Positions 18,358 through 27,842 of a stretch of DNA of 64,000 nucleotides are shown here, piece by piece (the stretch's first letter is position 1; every line of letters starts with the position of its first letter). Both the position numbers and the translations under genes were made by a program. Source of the stretch: Gammaproteobacteria bacterium (GTDB lineage: Bacteria; Pseudomonadota; Gammaproteobacteria; Pseudomonadales; Ketobacteraceae); assembly GCA_013178375.1 (NCBI GenBank), contig JABLXQ010000023.1:1-64000 (forward strand). The letters run 5' to 3'. The notes below the pieces were generated by a model. It was not told the origin of the DNA. It did not search any database and was given only the letters and a program-made list of their open reading frames with translations.

Positions 18358-19632
18358 TTATGAAAGATTGATCAGATCCTGTTGCTGCGGTTCCTGTGGG
18401 GATAGCTGCGTGTTGAACCAGCAGTTGCGGCCGGCTTCCTTCGACTTGTACAACATCTGGTCCGCTGCGGACACCAGTTTCTCGGGGTTCAGGTTTCTCA
18501 CCGGGTAGGCGGTGGCCGCGCCCAGACTGGCAGTGACGACCTTGGCGATGCGGGAGCCTTCATGCAAAACCGCCAGCCCCAGCAGGCGCTGCTGAATCCG
18601 TACCAGCGTATTGCGGATCTGGTTGGCGTCCACGTTGGGGTAAAGAATGATGAACTCCTCGCCGCCGTAGCGCCCCACCACTTCCGCCGGGCGGCTGGCT
18701 TCCTTGCGCAGCGCCCGCGCAATCAGCGTCAGGCAATGATCGCCGGCCTGATGGCCATACAGATCGTTGTACTGTTTGAAGAAGTCCACATCCAGCAGGA
18801 TCACCGACAGCGGCAGTTTCTCGCGCTGGCAGCGGTTCCATTCCATGTTCAGGCGCTCGTCGAAATAGCGCCGGTTGGCCAGCCCGGTCAGGGGATCTTC
18901 CCGCGACAGCTTTTCCAGATTGGCATACAGCAGGCGCTGCTGGGCCTTGTCGATGTCCAGCAGCAGCGCCTGCAGGAACATCACCCGCTCGCGATGTTCG
19001 ATGACATAGGCGATGCCCATGCCGATCAGGTTGGCGGCAATGAAGTAGGCCTGGAAATTGTGAAACGACCGGGGCAGATCCAGTACATCCAGAAATACCA
19101 GATGCAGCACACCTGCCAGGGCACACCAGATTACCGTCATGTAGAAGCGCATCTTCGACATGGCGTAGACGATGATCACCGCATAGATGGATGTGGCATG
19201 GGCGCTGGTCATTGCATCCCGATCCTGCACCGAGGCCGCCGCCGTCATCAGCGCCACCAGCGCGCCCACCGTGCTGAGGCCGGTGTACCAGTTGAACCAG
19301 CGATCGAAGCGCTGCAGACGGGGGAACAGCAGGGTAACGGCAAGACAGCCGCCGGTAATGAAGTAGCCCAGCGGAAACAGCTGCAGCTGTTCGCTGGAGT
19401 ACTGGCTGAAGGCCAGCACGCCCATCAGCAGATAGAGCGTCGTCAGATAGAGGGTGTTGGCCATCAGGGTATTCACGGCCAGCAGGCGGTAGTGGCCGCT
19501 GAAATAGGGCTCCAGAAAGTCCGGAAAGCGCAGAAACCGGAAGCCGTCCGCCAGCACGGCACTGATTTCCCGCTGCAAGGCAGGATCACTTACCGGCAGG
19601 TTGCGCATGTCGGGCAGGCGTTTGCGGGTCAT
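18358..19632 (-). CDS. Membrane diguanylate cyclase (GGDEF)
   Basis: A 424-residue protein with about five to six transmembrane segments in the first 215 residues (for example TLYLTTLYLLMGVLAFS, LGYFITGGCLAVTLLF, FIAANLIGMGIAYVIE). A short coiled linker (about 216-255) and a GGDEF domain starting at DPLTGLANRRYFDERL follow. The active-site loop is RYGGEEF (GGEEF at 323-327), expected to make c-di-GMP from two GTP. The inhibitory-site position five residues before carries RPAE instead of RxxD, so product inhibition may be weakened. The N-terminal sensory module is not recognised. The HD-GYP-like gene lies just upstream on the same strand. Confidence 0.92.
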   Translation of the reverse strand: MTRKRLPDMRNLPVSDPALQREISAVLADGFRFLRFPDFLEPYFSGHYRLLAVNTLMANTLYLTTLYLLMGVLAFSQYSSEQLQLFPLGYFITGGCLAVTLLFPRLQRFDRWFNWYTGLSTVGALVALMTAAASVQDRDAMTSAHATSIYAVIIVYAMSKMRFYMTVIWCALAGVLHLVFLDVLDLPRSFHNFQAYFIAANLIGMGIAYVIEHRERVMFLQALLLDIDKAQQRLLYANLEKLSREDPLTGLANRRYFDERLNMEWNRCQREKLPLSVILLDVDFFKQYNDLYGHQAGDHCLTLIARALRKEASRPAEVVGRYGGEEFIILYPNVDANQIRNTLVRIQQRLLGLAVLHEGSRIAKVVTASLGAATAYPVRNLNPEKLVSAADQMLYKSKEAGRNCWFNTQLSPQEPQQQDLINLS

Positions 19633-19709
19633 TGGAATCCGGGAAGGGGGCTTACCATAAGGTTTAGCAAAGTCCCGGCGGTCGCGCCTTGGAATAGCCT
19701 ATAAAAAAA

Positions 19710-20993
19710 TCAAAAAAGGCCGGCCTGGCGGAAGTAGCGCTTGTCGCGGTGGACACTGTCACGGGGCAGAGTGGGCAGGCTGGCGACGATGAAATCCTCG
19801 CTGTCCTCGTCGTTCAGGTCGACGATGCGCCGCTTGAACCACTGCCAGGGCTTGCGATCGTCTTCCAGCACCAGCACCCGGGGCTTCAGCCGCGCGGATG
19901 GATTCTGGGCGACCACCACTGCCAGCCGGTCGTCGTTCAGGGTCACCACCGAACCGGTGGGATACAGGCCGATGGCCTGGATGAATTCCTCCACCAGATA
20001 GCCATCGAACAGGGTGTTGCGCAGTTGGAACAGCTCCCGCACCGCCTCGGCAGACGACAGGGGCACGTCCAGGAAATCGTGGCTCACCAGGTTTTCGTAG
20101 TAGTCCGCCAGCCCGATGATCTGGGACAGGAATGGAATGTGGCGGCCGGACACGCCGCGCGGAAAACCGCTGCCGTCGAACCGCTCCAGGTGGTGCGACA
20201 CCAGCTTCACGATCCGGCTGTTGAAATCGTCGCTGGCCTTGAGCAGCTTCACGCCCCGCACCAGTGACCACTTCAGCATCTCCTGCACGTGGGGCGTCGG
20301 CGTGCCCTTGATGCGCAGGATCTCCCGGGGAATGGTGGTGTATCCGATCTTGCACACCAGCGCTGCCAGTGCGAGGTCGGACATGGCGTCCCGGGTCAGG
20401 TCCAGATGGCGCCCGGTGAGCACCGCCCAGCTGGCCAGGCGGATGGAATAATTCAGCACGTCCTCGCTGTGGGATTCGATGCGGGACAGGTAGGCAAAGG
20501 CATCCGGATTACGGATCACACTGTTCACCAGATCGAACGACACGTCGCGCAACTGGTCCAGGCTCAAACGGCCGTCATCAGCCGCGTTGCCCAGCAATTT
20601 GCGGATGCGGTCGCTGATGCGGCGGTGCACCCGGCGGGCCTGACGCAGTTCCTGGTCAAGGGAGGTCTGGGATTTGTAGGGGTGGTCATTCTGGATGGTG
20701 CGGATACGCAGGTTGATGAGTTCGCGCCCGTTCTTGCGCTGGCGTTCCTCGAAATAGTCGGAAACGAAGCTGAATTCCTGCGCGGCGGGTCGCAGTTTGC
20801 CGAGGGAGCGGGACCGGCGCACATCCACGTACACCCACTTGCACAGGTGCTGCAGCTTCTCCAGCTGAGAGCGGTCCTCAATATGGAAGCCCTGAATCGG
20901 GAACGGCGTTTCGCGCCACGGGCGATCGATGCCCGAGACGAACATACCGATCTGCAGATCGTCGGCGGTGACTTTTTGGGTCCTTACGGCCAT
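19710..20993 (-). CDS. DUF3391/HD-GYP-like protein with degenerate HD motif
   Basis: A 427-residue protein; start at ATG 20993, since the in-frame codon at 20999 is TTG. The N-terminal DUF3391 domain (about residues 1-75, VTADDLQIGMFVSGIDRPW) is typical of a class of c-di-GMP phosphodiesterases. The C-terminal domain aligns with HD-GYP domains, but the catalytic HDxGK is replaced by CKIGY (214-218). The second motif reads HHLERFDGSGFPRG, beginning at H267-H268, so GYP is GFP-like. Loss of the HD metal ligands makes hydrolysis unlikely; it may be a c-di-GMP receptor or scaffold (inference). Next to a diguanylate cyclase gene. Confidence 0.88.
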   Translation of the reverse strand: MAVRTQKVTADDLQIGMFVSGIDRPWRETPFPIQGFHIEDRSQLEKLQHLCKWVYVDVRRSRSLGKLRPAAQEFSFVSDYFEERQRKNGRELINLRIRTIQNDHPYKSQTSLDQELRQARRVHRRISDRIRKLLGNAADDGRLSLDQLRDVSFDLVNSVIRNPDAFAYLSRIESHSEDVLNYSIRLASWAVLTGRHLDLTRDAMSDLALAALVCKIGYTTIPREILRIKGTPTPHVQEMLKWSLVRGVKLLKASDDFNSRIVKLVSHHLERFDGSGFPRGVSGRHIPFLSQIIGLADYYENLVSHDFLDVPLSSAEAVRELFQLRNTLFDGYLVEEFIQAIGLYPTGSVVTLNDDRLAVVVAQNPSARLKPRVLVLEDDRKPWQWFKRRIVDLNDEDSEDFIVASLPTLPRDSVHRDKRYFRQAGLF

Positions 20994-20999
20994 GGGCAA

Positions 21000-21357
21000 G
21001 CTGCTGGGTCAACCCCGTTATGGATGGTGATGCAATTATTTTGTGAAAATTGTAAACCGCTTGTTACGAAAATTGCAAAGTGGTTCTCGGTTTTCACTGT
21101 TGTTTTATCGTAACGCCACACAGGTGACGTCAACATGACAGGCAAGCAAAGTGGTGATGGTGCCGATTGGACCATTCTTCAGGTAAAAAGTGCGGGAAAT
21201 GTGAAAATCGGAGGGACGAGAAAGAAAGTTGGTCTCCCTCACGCCAACCCGAACGTTTTTAGGACTATGGTTTTGGCCCGGAATTGACCCGAGGGAGTGG
21301 GGGGAATGCTACCGGAGTAGGCTGTGGCTGACAAGACGATCCGGGTCGGGAGTGGGG
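21000..21357. other. Intergenic region, 358 bases
   Basis: Lies between the HD-GYP-like gene start and the stop of the DedA-PAP2 gene. The first 120 bases are AT-rich and hold a candidate minus-strand promoter (listed separately). The rest contains no supported gene, repeat or terminator. Confidence 0.6.
21049..21078 (-). promoter_or_regulatory. Candidate promoter for the HD-GYP-like gene
   Basis: Read on the minus strand, TTGCAA (21073-21078) and TACAAT (21049-21054) are separated by 18 bases, about 55 bases before the start at 20993. The -10 has five of six consensus bases. No known regulator site was recognised around it. Confidence 0.4.
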
Positions 21358-22713
21358 TCAGGTCGCTGGCAGCAACTGGTAGCGTGCCAGCAGGGCCGCA
21401 AAGTCCGGCACCGCAAACAGGGCGATGTTCACCGCCCAGGCCAGGCCCGTGGCCGCCAGCAACGGCAGCGGATGCACCCGGCGGAAGGGCTTGCGCAACG
21501 CGATCAGGTAGAACAGCGCCAGCATGAAGCCGCCCAGCAACAGGCCGCCGATGATGTCGCTGAGCCAGTGCACGGTGAGATACAGGCGTGCGGCGGCCAC
21601 CAGCATGATGAGTACCGCGCTGCAGGACAGGATCAGCTGGTGGCGACGGGCGTTCACGCCGGGCAGCAGGAAACTGGCCAGCAGGCCGACGAACACCAGA
21701 ATCATGGCAGTATGCCCGCTGGGATAGGCAAAAGACGCAGGCGGCGCCACTACCAGTTCCGGCCGCGGCAGGCCAAAGGCCCATTTGGCCAGCTCCATCA
21801 GGCTCTGTGCCGCCAGGGTGGTGCCCAGCCAGAGCAGCGTGGCGTAGTAGTTGCGTTGCATCAGCAGTGCGGCGGCCACGGCGGCTGCCCAGATCAGCAT
21901 CGGCTTGTAGTACCCCAGCGCTGTCAGGCCGACGAAAAACGGGTCCAGCCAGTTGTGGCGCAGGCTGACCATCCAGTGGGAAGTGGAGAGGTTGATCTGC
22001 TGGATCAGCGCGGTATTCAGGATCAATCCCAGCACCAGGAACAGCAGCCCCAGTGTTCCCGCCAGCGTCAGCGCCAGGTTCAGCTTGTTCTCGCGCGAGT
22101 GGATGGATTGGTGGATGTGGCGGGTGAACTGGGCGCCGGTCCAGGCCAGCACGATCAGCCCCAACAGGAAGACCAGATGCTCGGTGCCGAGAGCGTTCTG
22201 GCCCTCGATGCTTCTGCCCACCAAATAGCCCGGCATCAGGTAAAACCCGGCCCAGGCGACGCCTGCCAGCAGGTCCAGGGTGAAGAAGCGCAGTTTCGGC
22301 ATTTCCATCAGGCCGGCGGCCAGCGGCATGATCGGCCGCAGCGGGCCGATGAAACGGCCCAGCACGATGCCCATGCTGCCGTACTCATAAAAATAGCGTT
22401 CGCCCTTTTCGATCCAGTGCGGATGCGTGCTGAACGGCGGCAGGCGTCGGATGACATGATGGTAGTGGTAGCCCAGCAGATAACTGAGTCCGTCACCCAG
22501 TGCCGCGCCGATGAAACCCGCCAGCAGCACCAGCCACACATCCATGCCCGCACTGCCGGCGGCTGTAGACACGCCCACCAGCAGCACCACGCCGGGCACG
22601 ACGATGCCCACCAGTGCCAGGCATTCCAGAAACGACAGCAGGGCAAGGAAAAACAGAATCCAGTTCTGATGGTGGTTGAGCCACTGCATCAGCACGTCAA
22701 GGTAGTGTTCCAT
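21358..22713 (-). CDS. DedA-PAP2 fusion membrane phosphatase
   Basis: A 451-residue inner-membrane protein with two domains. Residues about 1-200 are DedA/SNARE-associated (FLALLSFLECLALVGIVVPG, GAALGDGLSYLLGY, GRFIGPLRPIMPLAAGLMEM). DedA proteins are implicated in flipping undecaprenyl phosphate and other lipids. Residues about 215-440 are a PAP2 phosphatase with KWAFGLPRP, YPSGHTA and RLYLTVHWLSD, all three acid-phosphatase motifs intact. The fusion could dephosphorylate and recycle undecaprenyl pyrophosphate or a phospholipid (inference). It starts 35 bases after the lipA stop on the same strand and may be expressed from the same transcript. Confidence 0.92.
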   Translation of the reverse strand: MEHYLDVLMQWLNHHQNWILFFLALLSFLECLALVGIVVPGVVLLVGVSTAAGSAGMDVWLVLLAGFIGAALGDGLSYLLGYHYHHVIRRLPPFSTHPHWIEKGERYFYEYGSMGIVLGRFIGPLRPIMPLAAGLMEMPKLRFFTLDLLAGVAWAGFYLMPGYLVGRSIEGQNALGTEHLVFLLGLIVLAWTGAQFTRHIHQSIHSRENKLNLALTLAGTLGLLFLVLGLILNTALIQQINLSTSHWMVSLRHNWLDPFFVGLTALGYYKPMLIWAAAVAAALLMQRNYYATLLWLGTTLAAQSLMELAKWAFGLPRPELVVAPPASFAYPSGHTAMILVFVGLLASFLLPGVNARRHQLILSCSAVLIMLVAAARLYLTVHWLSDIIGGLLLGGFMLALFYLIALRKPFRRVHPLPLLAATGLAWAVNIALFAVPDFAALLARYQLLPAT

Positions 22714-22748
22714 GCGTTACCTGAGAAACAGAAGTGGCCGGATTGGGA

Positions 22749-23783
22749 TCACTGGGGTTTCAGGCTGGCTTGGTGCACGCGGTTCACATCTTCACCCTTG
22801 TGCTGCAGATCCGCGTGGTAGGAGGAACGTACCAGAGGACCGCTGGCCACGTTGGCAAAACCCAGTTCCTCACCGAAAATCCTGAACTCCTCGAACTCCG
22901 CCGGCGTAACGAAACGGTCAACCGGCGCATGCTGTTTTGACGGCTGCAGATACTGGCCGATGGTGATCATGTCGACGTCGTGGGCGCGCAAGTCGCGCAG
23001 GGTCTGGAACACTTCCTCGTTGGTCTCGCCCAGCCCGACCATGATGCCGGACTTGGTGGGCACGTGCGGCACGCGGGCCTTGTAACGTTTCAGCAGATCC
23101 AGCGACCACTGGTAATCGGAACCGGGGCGGATCGCCTTGTACATCCGTGGCACGTTTTCCATGTTGTGGTTGAACACGTCCGGCGCGTCGGCGGCCAGCA
23201 GGTCCAGCGCAATTTCCATGCGGCCACGGAAATCCGGCACCAGCACTTCGATTTTGGTTTTCGGTGACTGGGCGCGGATGGCGCGGATGCAGTCGGCGAA
23301 ATGGCCGGCACCGCCGTCGCGCAGGTCGTCGCGGTCCACCGAGGTGACCACTACATATTTCAGGGCCAGCGCGGCGACGGATTCCGCCAGGTTTTTCGGT
23401 TCTTCCGGGTCGAGCGCGTTGGGGCGGCCATGGGCCACGTCGCAGAAGGGGCAGCGGCGGGTACAGATGTCGCCCATGATCATGAAGGTGGCGGTGCCGC
23501 CGCCGAAGCACTCCGGCAGGTTGGGGCAGGACGCCTCTTCGCACACCGTGTGCATCTTCTGCTGCCGCAGCAAGTTCTTCACCCGTTGCACTTCACCGTT
23601 GGCCGGTACCCGCACGCGAATCCAGTCCGGTTTGCGCGGCAGGTCGGTGGTGGGAATCACCTTGACCGGAATGCGCGCGACTTTTTCAGCGCCACGCAGC
23701 TTTTCTCCCTGCAGGACCTGCTTTTTGGCCGGGGGCTGATTGGCGCTGCAGGGGGTGCCGGATTCGGGTACTTCGGGGTTCAT
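22749..23783 (-). CDS. lipA: Lipoyl synthase
   Basis: Radical-SAM enzyme that inserts two sulfurs into protein-bound octanoyl groups to make lipoate. The 344-residue protein has the auxiliary-cluster motif [12 protein letters not shown] (about residues 80-91) and the radical-SAM CTRRCPFC (about 106-113). An N-terminal extension of about 45 residues precedes the conserved core, as in many gammaproteobacteria. The start overlaps the lipB stop (ATGA), so lipB and lipA are coupled. Part of the long minus-strand envelope and cofactor run. Confidence 0.97.
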   Translation of the reverse strand: MNPEVPESGTPCSANQPPAKKQVLQGEKLRGAEKVARIPVKVIPTTDLPRKPDWIRVRVPANGEVQRVKNLLRQQKMHTVCEEASCPNLPECFGGGTATFMIMGDICTRRCPFCDVAHGRPNALDPEEPKNLAESVAALALKYVVVTSVDRDDLRDGGAGHFADCIRAIRAQSPKTKIEVLVPDFRGRMEIALDLLAADAPDVFNHNMENVPRMYKAIRPGSDYQWSLDLLKRYKARVPHVPTKSGIMVGLGETNEEVFQTLRDLRAHDVDMITIGQYLQPSKQHAPVDRFVTPAEFEEFRIFGEELGFANVASGPLVRSSYHADLQHKGEDVNRVHQASLKPQ

Positions 23784-24451
23784 GCGGGGGTCCAGGGGGA
23801 TGTGCTGATTTGCCGCTCAGTATATCCCAGATTATCTGCCAGATGATCCGCCAGACGGGCGCTGATGGCGGCGAAATCCGGCTGGTTTACAAATTCTTTC
23901 ACCTGCGCCATCTGCAAGCCCTGATAACCGCAGGGGTTGATGCGGTGGAAGGGTTCCAGGTCCATATCGACATTGAGGGCCAGCCCGTGAAAGGAGCAGC
24001 CGTGACGGATGCGCAGACCCAGGGAGGCGATCTTGCGGCCCTGGGTGTAAACGCCGGGAGCGTCCGCGCGAGGAGTGGCTTCGATGTCCAGTTCCGCCAG
24101 GGTCTGCACCAGGCTGGTTTCGATGCGGGTGACCAGTTCGCGGGCGCCGATGCGCAGGCGGCGCAGGTCTACCAGCAGATAGGCCACCAGCTGGCCAGGG
24201 CCGTGGTAGGTGACCTGGCCGCCGCGATCCACCTGCACCACGGGGATGTCGCCGGGGGCCAGCAGGTGCTCGGCTTTGCCGGCCTGACCCTGGGTGAAAA
24301 CGGGCGGGTGTTGCAGCAGCCAGATTTCATCGCCTGTGCGGCTGCCGCGGCTGTTGGTGAGATCCTGCATGGCGTGCCAGGTGGTGATGTAGTCCACCTG
24401 ACCCAGTTGGCGGAACAGCACGCTGCGGGAGTCGGTTGCCGGCGTGGTCAC
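23780..24451 (-). CDS. lipB: Octanoyl-ACP:protein transferase
   Basis: Transfers octanoyl from acyl carrier protein to lipoyl domains, the step before LipA. A 223-residue protein; it starts with GTG at 24451, overlapping the stop of the DUF493 gene (GTGA). Conserved motifs include [14 protein letters not shown] (about residues 75-88), [11 protein letters not shown] with the catalytic Lys, and [10 protein letters not shown] with the catalytic Cys. All appear intact. Confidence 0.96.
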   Translation of the reverse strand: MTTPATDSRSVLFRQLGQVDYITTWHAMQDLTNSRGSRTGDEIWLLQHPPVFTQGQAGKAEHLLAPGDIPVVQVDRGGQVTYHGPGQLVAYLLVDLRRLRIGARELVTRIETSLVQTLAELDIEATPRADAPGVYTQGRKIASLGLRIRHGCSFHGLALNVDMDLEPFHRINPCGYQGLQMAQVKEFVNQPDFAAISARLADHLADNLGYTERQISTSPWTPA

Positions 24452-24729
24452 AGGGTTTGCGAGACCTCTTCGCGCTGGTGCAGGGCTAGGTAGAGGGCTT
24501 CCAGCTGTTCCTTGCTGGTGAAGTGCACGGAGGCTGTCACGGAAAGATATTTACCGGTGCGGCTGGGGGAGGTGCGGATGGTGCCAGGGTCGAAGTCCGG
24601 CGCGTGCTGTTTGACGATTTCGATCACCACGTCCACCAGCGGGAAGTGGGACAGGCCCAGTACCTTGATGTCGTGGGTGTTGGGAAATTCCCAGATTTGT
24701 TCGTTGATGCCGGTGGGCTGCTTGCTCAT
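24448..24729 (-). CDS. DUF493 family protein (YbeD-like)
   Basis: A 93-residue protein of the YbeD/DUF493 family (start of core [14 protein letters not shown], then [19 protein letters not shown] and [18 protein letters not shown]), a small ACT-like fold of unknown role. It is conserved between dac/dat-type genes and lipB in gammaproteobacteria, as here. Its stop overlaps the lipB GTG start, consistent with coupling and a possible link to lipoate metabolism. In E. coli the homologue is ybeD. Confidence 0.93.
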   Translation of the reverse strand: MSKQPTGINEQIWEFPNTHDIKVLGLSHFPLVDVVIEIVKQHAPDFDPGTIRTSPSRTGKYLSVTASVHFTSKEQLEALYLALHQREEVSQTL

Positions 24730-24748
24730 GGCTCTGTCCGCGTTCGGT

Positions 24749-25627
24749 TTACTGCATCAGCGCCTGTCGGAACGCTGCATAGTGTTCCGCCATTGTACGC
24801 CACAGCGCGCCGGGGCGGCCATCGCCCACCGGCTGGCCATCCAGCAGTACCACGGGCCGGGCACCCCGGGTGGAGCTGCTGATCCAGATTTCGTCAGCCT
24901 GAGCCAGCTGCGTTTCTGCTATTGGCGCTTCCCGCACGGGTATTTCGTATTGCTGAGCCAGCTCTATGACCAGATCCCGGGTGATGCCGTCCAGAATATG
25001 CGGCCCCAGTGGCGGGGTGAGCAGCTCGCCTTTCTGCACCACAAATATATTGCTGGTGGCACCTTCGGTGACATGGCCGTCGCGGATCAGGATTGCCTCA
25101 TCACAACCTGCCTGCCGGGCTTCGTGGCGCAGCAGCACGTTGGCCAGCAGCGCTACGGACTTGATGTCGCAATGGCTCCAGCGGGTATCGGCACAGGTCA
25201 TGGCGCGAATACCCGTTTCAGCATCCAGCAGGCGTGACTCGGGGTCTTCCAGCGTCTGCGACAGGGCGAATACGGTGGCGGGGCCGTGGTCGGGAAAGCG
25301 ATGGTCCCGGAGTGTGGGGGCGCCCCGGGTGACCTGCACGTACAGCGACTGGTGTCCGCCGCCGTTGCGTTGCACCAGCCCGTTCAGCAGGTCGGTCCAT
25401 TCGGTTTCGGTATGAGGGGAAGGCAGCAGGATGGCGTCGAGACTGCGGATGAGGCGTTCAATGTGCTGCTTCAGCCGGAACGGCCTGCCGTTGTAACAGG
25501 GAATGACTTCGTACACGCCGTCAGCAAACAGAAACCCGCGATCCAGGGGTGAGATGCGGGCTTCTTCCAGCGGCAGATACAGGCCGTTCAGGTAGGCGAC
25601 CGGATTGTTCGCGGGCTGTGCGGCCAT
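24749..25627 (-). CDS. dat: D-amino-acid aminotransferase (class IV)
   Basis: A PLP-dependent fold-type IV aminotransferase of 292 residues. Visible features are the N-terminal YLNGLYLPLEEARISPLDRGFLFADGVYEV, the Lys-containing DIKSVALLANVLLR (catalytic Lys near 147) and the cofactor-phosphate motif EGATSNIFVV. Between the PBP5-type carboxypeptidase and DUF493 genes this is usually a D-alanine transaminase supplying or recycling D-Ala/D-Glu for peptidoglycan. Branched-chain aminotransferase or aminodeoxychorismate lyase are alternatives within the same family. Confidence 0.87.
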   Translation of the reverse strand: MAAQPANNPVAYLNGLYLPLEEARISPLDRGFLFADGVYEVIPCYNGRPFRLKQHIERLIRSLDAILLPSPHTETEWTDLLNGLVQRNGGGHQSLYVQVTRGAPTLRDHRFPDHGPATVFALSQTLEDPESRLLDAETGIRAMTCADTRWSHCDIKSVALLANVLLRHEARQAGCDEAILIRDGHVTEGATSNIFVVQKGELLTPPLGPHILDGITRDLVIELAQQYEIPVREAPIAETQLAQADEIWISSSTRGARPVVLLDGQPVGDGRPGALWRTMAEHYAAFRQALMQ

Positions 25628-25652
25628 GCCGAATCCTCGGGTGCGCCTGCCC

Positions 25653-26810
25653 TCAGCTGAGCAGGCCTTTCACCAGCAGCACCAGCCAGTGCCATACCTG
25701 CGTGAAAATGCCGCCTTCCTCAACCGCCTGCAGGGCCACCAGCGGCTTGTTGGCGATGACCTCGCCGTCCAGGGTCAGCTTGATGGTGCCGATCTGCTGG
25801 CCGGCAGTAACCGGCGCTTTCAGCATCTCCGGCACTTCCAGTTCGGCGGTCACGTCCTTGGCGGCACCACGGGGTATGGTGATATACAGGTCTTCCGCCG
25901 AACCCAGTTTCACCGTGTTGGCGTTGCCCATCCAGATTTCCGGTTCCGCAAGGACGGTCTGGGCGCTGTAGCTTTTCGCGGTTTCGAAGAAGCGGAAACC
26001 GTAGGTGATCAGCTTCAGGCTTTCGGCCGCCCGTTCCTTCTCGGACCGGGTGCCCATGACTACTGCAATCAGGCGGATGTCGCTGGATTTGGCCGACGAC
26101 ACCAGGCAGTAGCCCGCTTCCTCGGTGTGGCCGGTCTTGATGCCGTCCACGCTGGGATCGTTCCACAACAGGGTGTTGCGGTTGGGCTGGCGGATGTTGT
26201 TGTAGGTGAATTCCTTCTCCGCATACAGCGCATAGTCTTCCGGATGGTTGTAGACGATGGCCTGGGCCAGGATCGCCAGGTCGCGGGCGGTGGTGTAGTG
26301 ATTCGGTGACGGCCAGCCGGTGGCGTTTTCGAAATGGCTGGCTTTCATGCCCAGGCTCTGGGCGGTCTTGTTCATCAGGTCGGCGAAGGCGTCTTCGCTG
26401 CCGGCCACATGTTCGGCGACAGCGATGCTGGCGTCGTTGCCGGACTGGATGATGATGCCCCGCAGCAGGTCTTCCACTTTGACCTGGTGGCCGACATGCA
26501 CGTACATCTTGGAACCGCCCATGCGCCAGGCCTTTTCGCTGATGGGCACCAGGTCGGTCATTTTCAGTTCGCCCTTTTTCAGCTGCTCCGACGCGATGTA
26601 GCTGGTGAGCATCTTGGTAAGGCTGGCGGGGGCGACCCGTTCGTCCGCGTTGTATTCGGTGATGACGTGGCCGGTGCGGGCGTCGATCAGCAGCCAGGAT
26701 TTGGCGGCCAGTGTCGGCGCGGCGGGAATCATGCGCGCGGCCTGGGCCGGAACATGCAGCAGGGCGGTGAGCAGGAAGGTGAGGACGAGTGCGATGCGAG
26801 TCTGGGTCAT
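25653..26810 (-). CDS. dacA: D-alanyl-D-alanine carboxypeptidase (PBP5/6 type)
   Basis: Removes the terminal D-Ala from peptidoglycan pentapeptides on the periplasmic side of the inner membrane. The 385-residue protein has a signal peptide (about 1-24, ending AQA) and the penicillin-binding motifs SLTK (about 61-64), SGN (about 123) and KTG (about 226). The C-terminal beta domain ends in an amphipathic anchor (FTQVWHWLVLLVKGLLS), as in PBP5. dacA or dacC naming is not distinguishable from sequence alone. It follows rlpA by 87 bases. Confidence 0.94.
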   Translation of the reverse strand: MTQTRIALVLTFLLTALLHVPAQAARMIPAAPTLAAKSWLLIDARTGHVITEYNADERVAPASLTKMLTSYIASEQLKKGELKMTDLVPISEKAWRMGGSKMYVHVGHQVKVEDLLRGIIIQSGNDASIAVAEHVAGSEDAFADLMNKTAQSLGMKASHFENATGWPSPNHYTTARDLAILAQAIVYNHPEDYALYAEKEFTYNNIRQPNRNTLLWNDPSVDGIKTGHTEEAGYCLVSSAKSSDIRLIAVVMGTRSEKERAAESLKLITYGFRFFETAKSYSAQTVLAEPEIWMGNANTVKLGSAEDLYITIPRGAAKDVTAELEVPEMLKAPVTAGQQIGTIKLTLDGEVIANKPLVALQAVEEGGIFTQVWHWLVLLVKGLLS

Positions 26811-26897
26811 GATGTCGGTTTTATCTGGGAAAATAAGGGATTTTCGGGGCTGCGCGTTAAGTGGGGCATGGTAGCACAGACCCGCATTAATGGAACC

Positions 26898-27842
26898 TTA
26901 ACGGCGGATCAACAGCGGTTCGCCAAGGCGTGAATTGCGGATCAGTTGTTGAATGCGTTGTGCGTCCTGTTCCGAACTGATGGGGCCTACCCGCACCCGG
27001 TGCAGATCGCTGCGGCCGTTTTCGAATTGCGAAAAGATGCCCACCGGCACCTGGGTGAGGGGAATCAGCTGCTGCTGCAGGCGAATCGCGGCGTTGAGGT
27101 CGGTAAAGGCGCCGACCTGCAGATAGATTTGTGCAGCCGTCGCCGGTGTGGAAGCCGGTGATGCAGTGGCCATGGGCGGCACCACGGGCGCAGGGCCGGG
27201 CCTACTGCCCAGCACGCTGGACGAAGGTGGCGGTTCGCGCCCTGCTTCCCGCGTGTCGATGGCTTCCACCAGCACCCGCGCGGTGCCTTTGTTGGCGTAC
27301 CCCAGCTTGTGGGCCGCGGCAAATGACAGGTCAATGATGCGGTTGTCGTGGAAGGGGCCACGATCATTCACCTTGACGATGATCTGGCGCCGGTTGTCCA
27401 GGTTGGTGACGCGCACGTAGGTTGGCAGCGGCAGACGCTTGTGGGCGGCGGTCATGGCATAGGGATCGTAGGGTTCCTGGCTGGACGTGGCGCGGCCGGA
27501 GAATTTCTTGCCGTACCACGAGGCAATGCCGGTTTCGCGATAGCCGACGCTGTTGGGCAGTACGGTGTAGGTCTTGCCCAGTACCCGGTAGGGTGAGTGG
27601 TTGCCGTAACGGGCGCGGGGTTCCCATCGGGGTACCGCGTCGGGGATCTTCGACCAGTCGCGGGTTTCGTCCGGTGCGCTGTCCTTCAGGTCGTCGAAGG
27701 AGACGTAGGGTGTGCTGCTGACACCATCGTCGCTGCCGCTGTCGCTGGAGCGGGCCGGCGGGTTGCTGCTGCATGCTGCCAGCCACAGTGCCAGCAGTAC
27801 GATCAGGCAGCGCGCCACGCCTTGGATGCGAATGTCGGTCAT
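26898..27842 (-). CDS. rlpA: Septal ring lytic transglycosylase with SPOR domain
   Basis: Cleaves denuded glycan strands at the septum in organisms where the enzyme is active (shown in Pseudomonas). The 314-residue lipoprotein has a signal and lipobox LAAC near residue 24. The double-psi beta-barrel contains ETGIASWYGKKFSGRATSSQEPYD and the ITVKVNDRGPF-type VKVNDRGPFHDNRIIDLS. After a Pro/Ala linker comes a C-terminal SPOR domain (about 240-314, IYLQVGAFTDLNAAIRLQQQL). Its start overlaps the mltB stop (ATGA). Confidence 0.95.
   Translation of the reverse strand: MTDIRIQGVARCLIVLLALWLAACSSNPPARSSDSGSDDGVSSTPYVSFDDLKDSAPDETRDWSKIPDAVPRWEPRARYGNHSPYRVLGKTYTVLPNSVGYRETGIASWYGKKFSGRATSSQEPYDPYAMTAAHKRLPLPTYVRVTNLDNRRQIIVKVNDRGPFHDNRIIDLSFAAAHKLGYANKGTARVLVEAIDTREAGREPPPSSSVLGSRPGPAPVVPPMATASPASTPATAAQIYLQVGAFTDLNAAIRLQQQLIPLTQVPVGIFSQFENGRSDLHRVRVGPISSEQDAQRIQQLIRNSRLGEPLLIRR

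Noticed and set aside
21229-22821. 530-codon plus-strand frame opposite the DedA-PAP2 gene
   Set aside because: Gln/His/Arg-rich shadow of a gene with all its catalytic motifs on the other strand.
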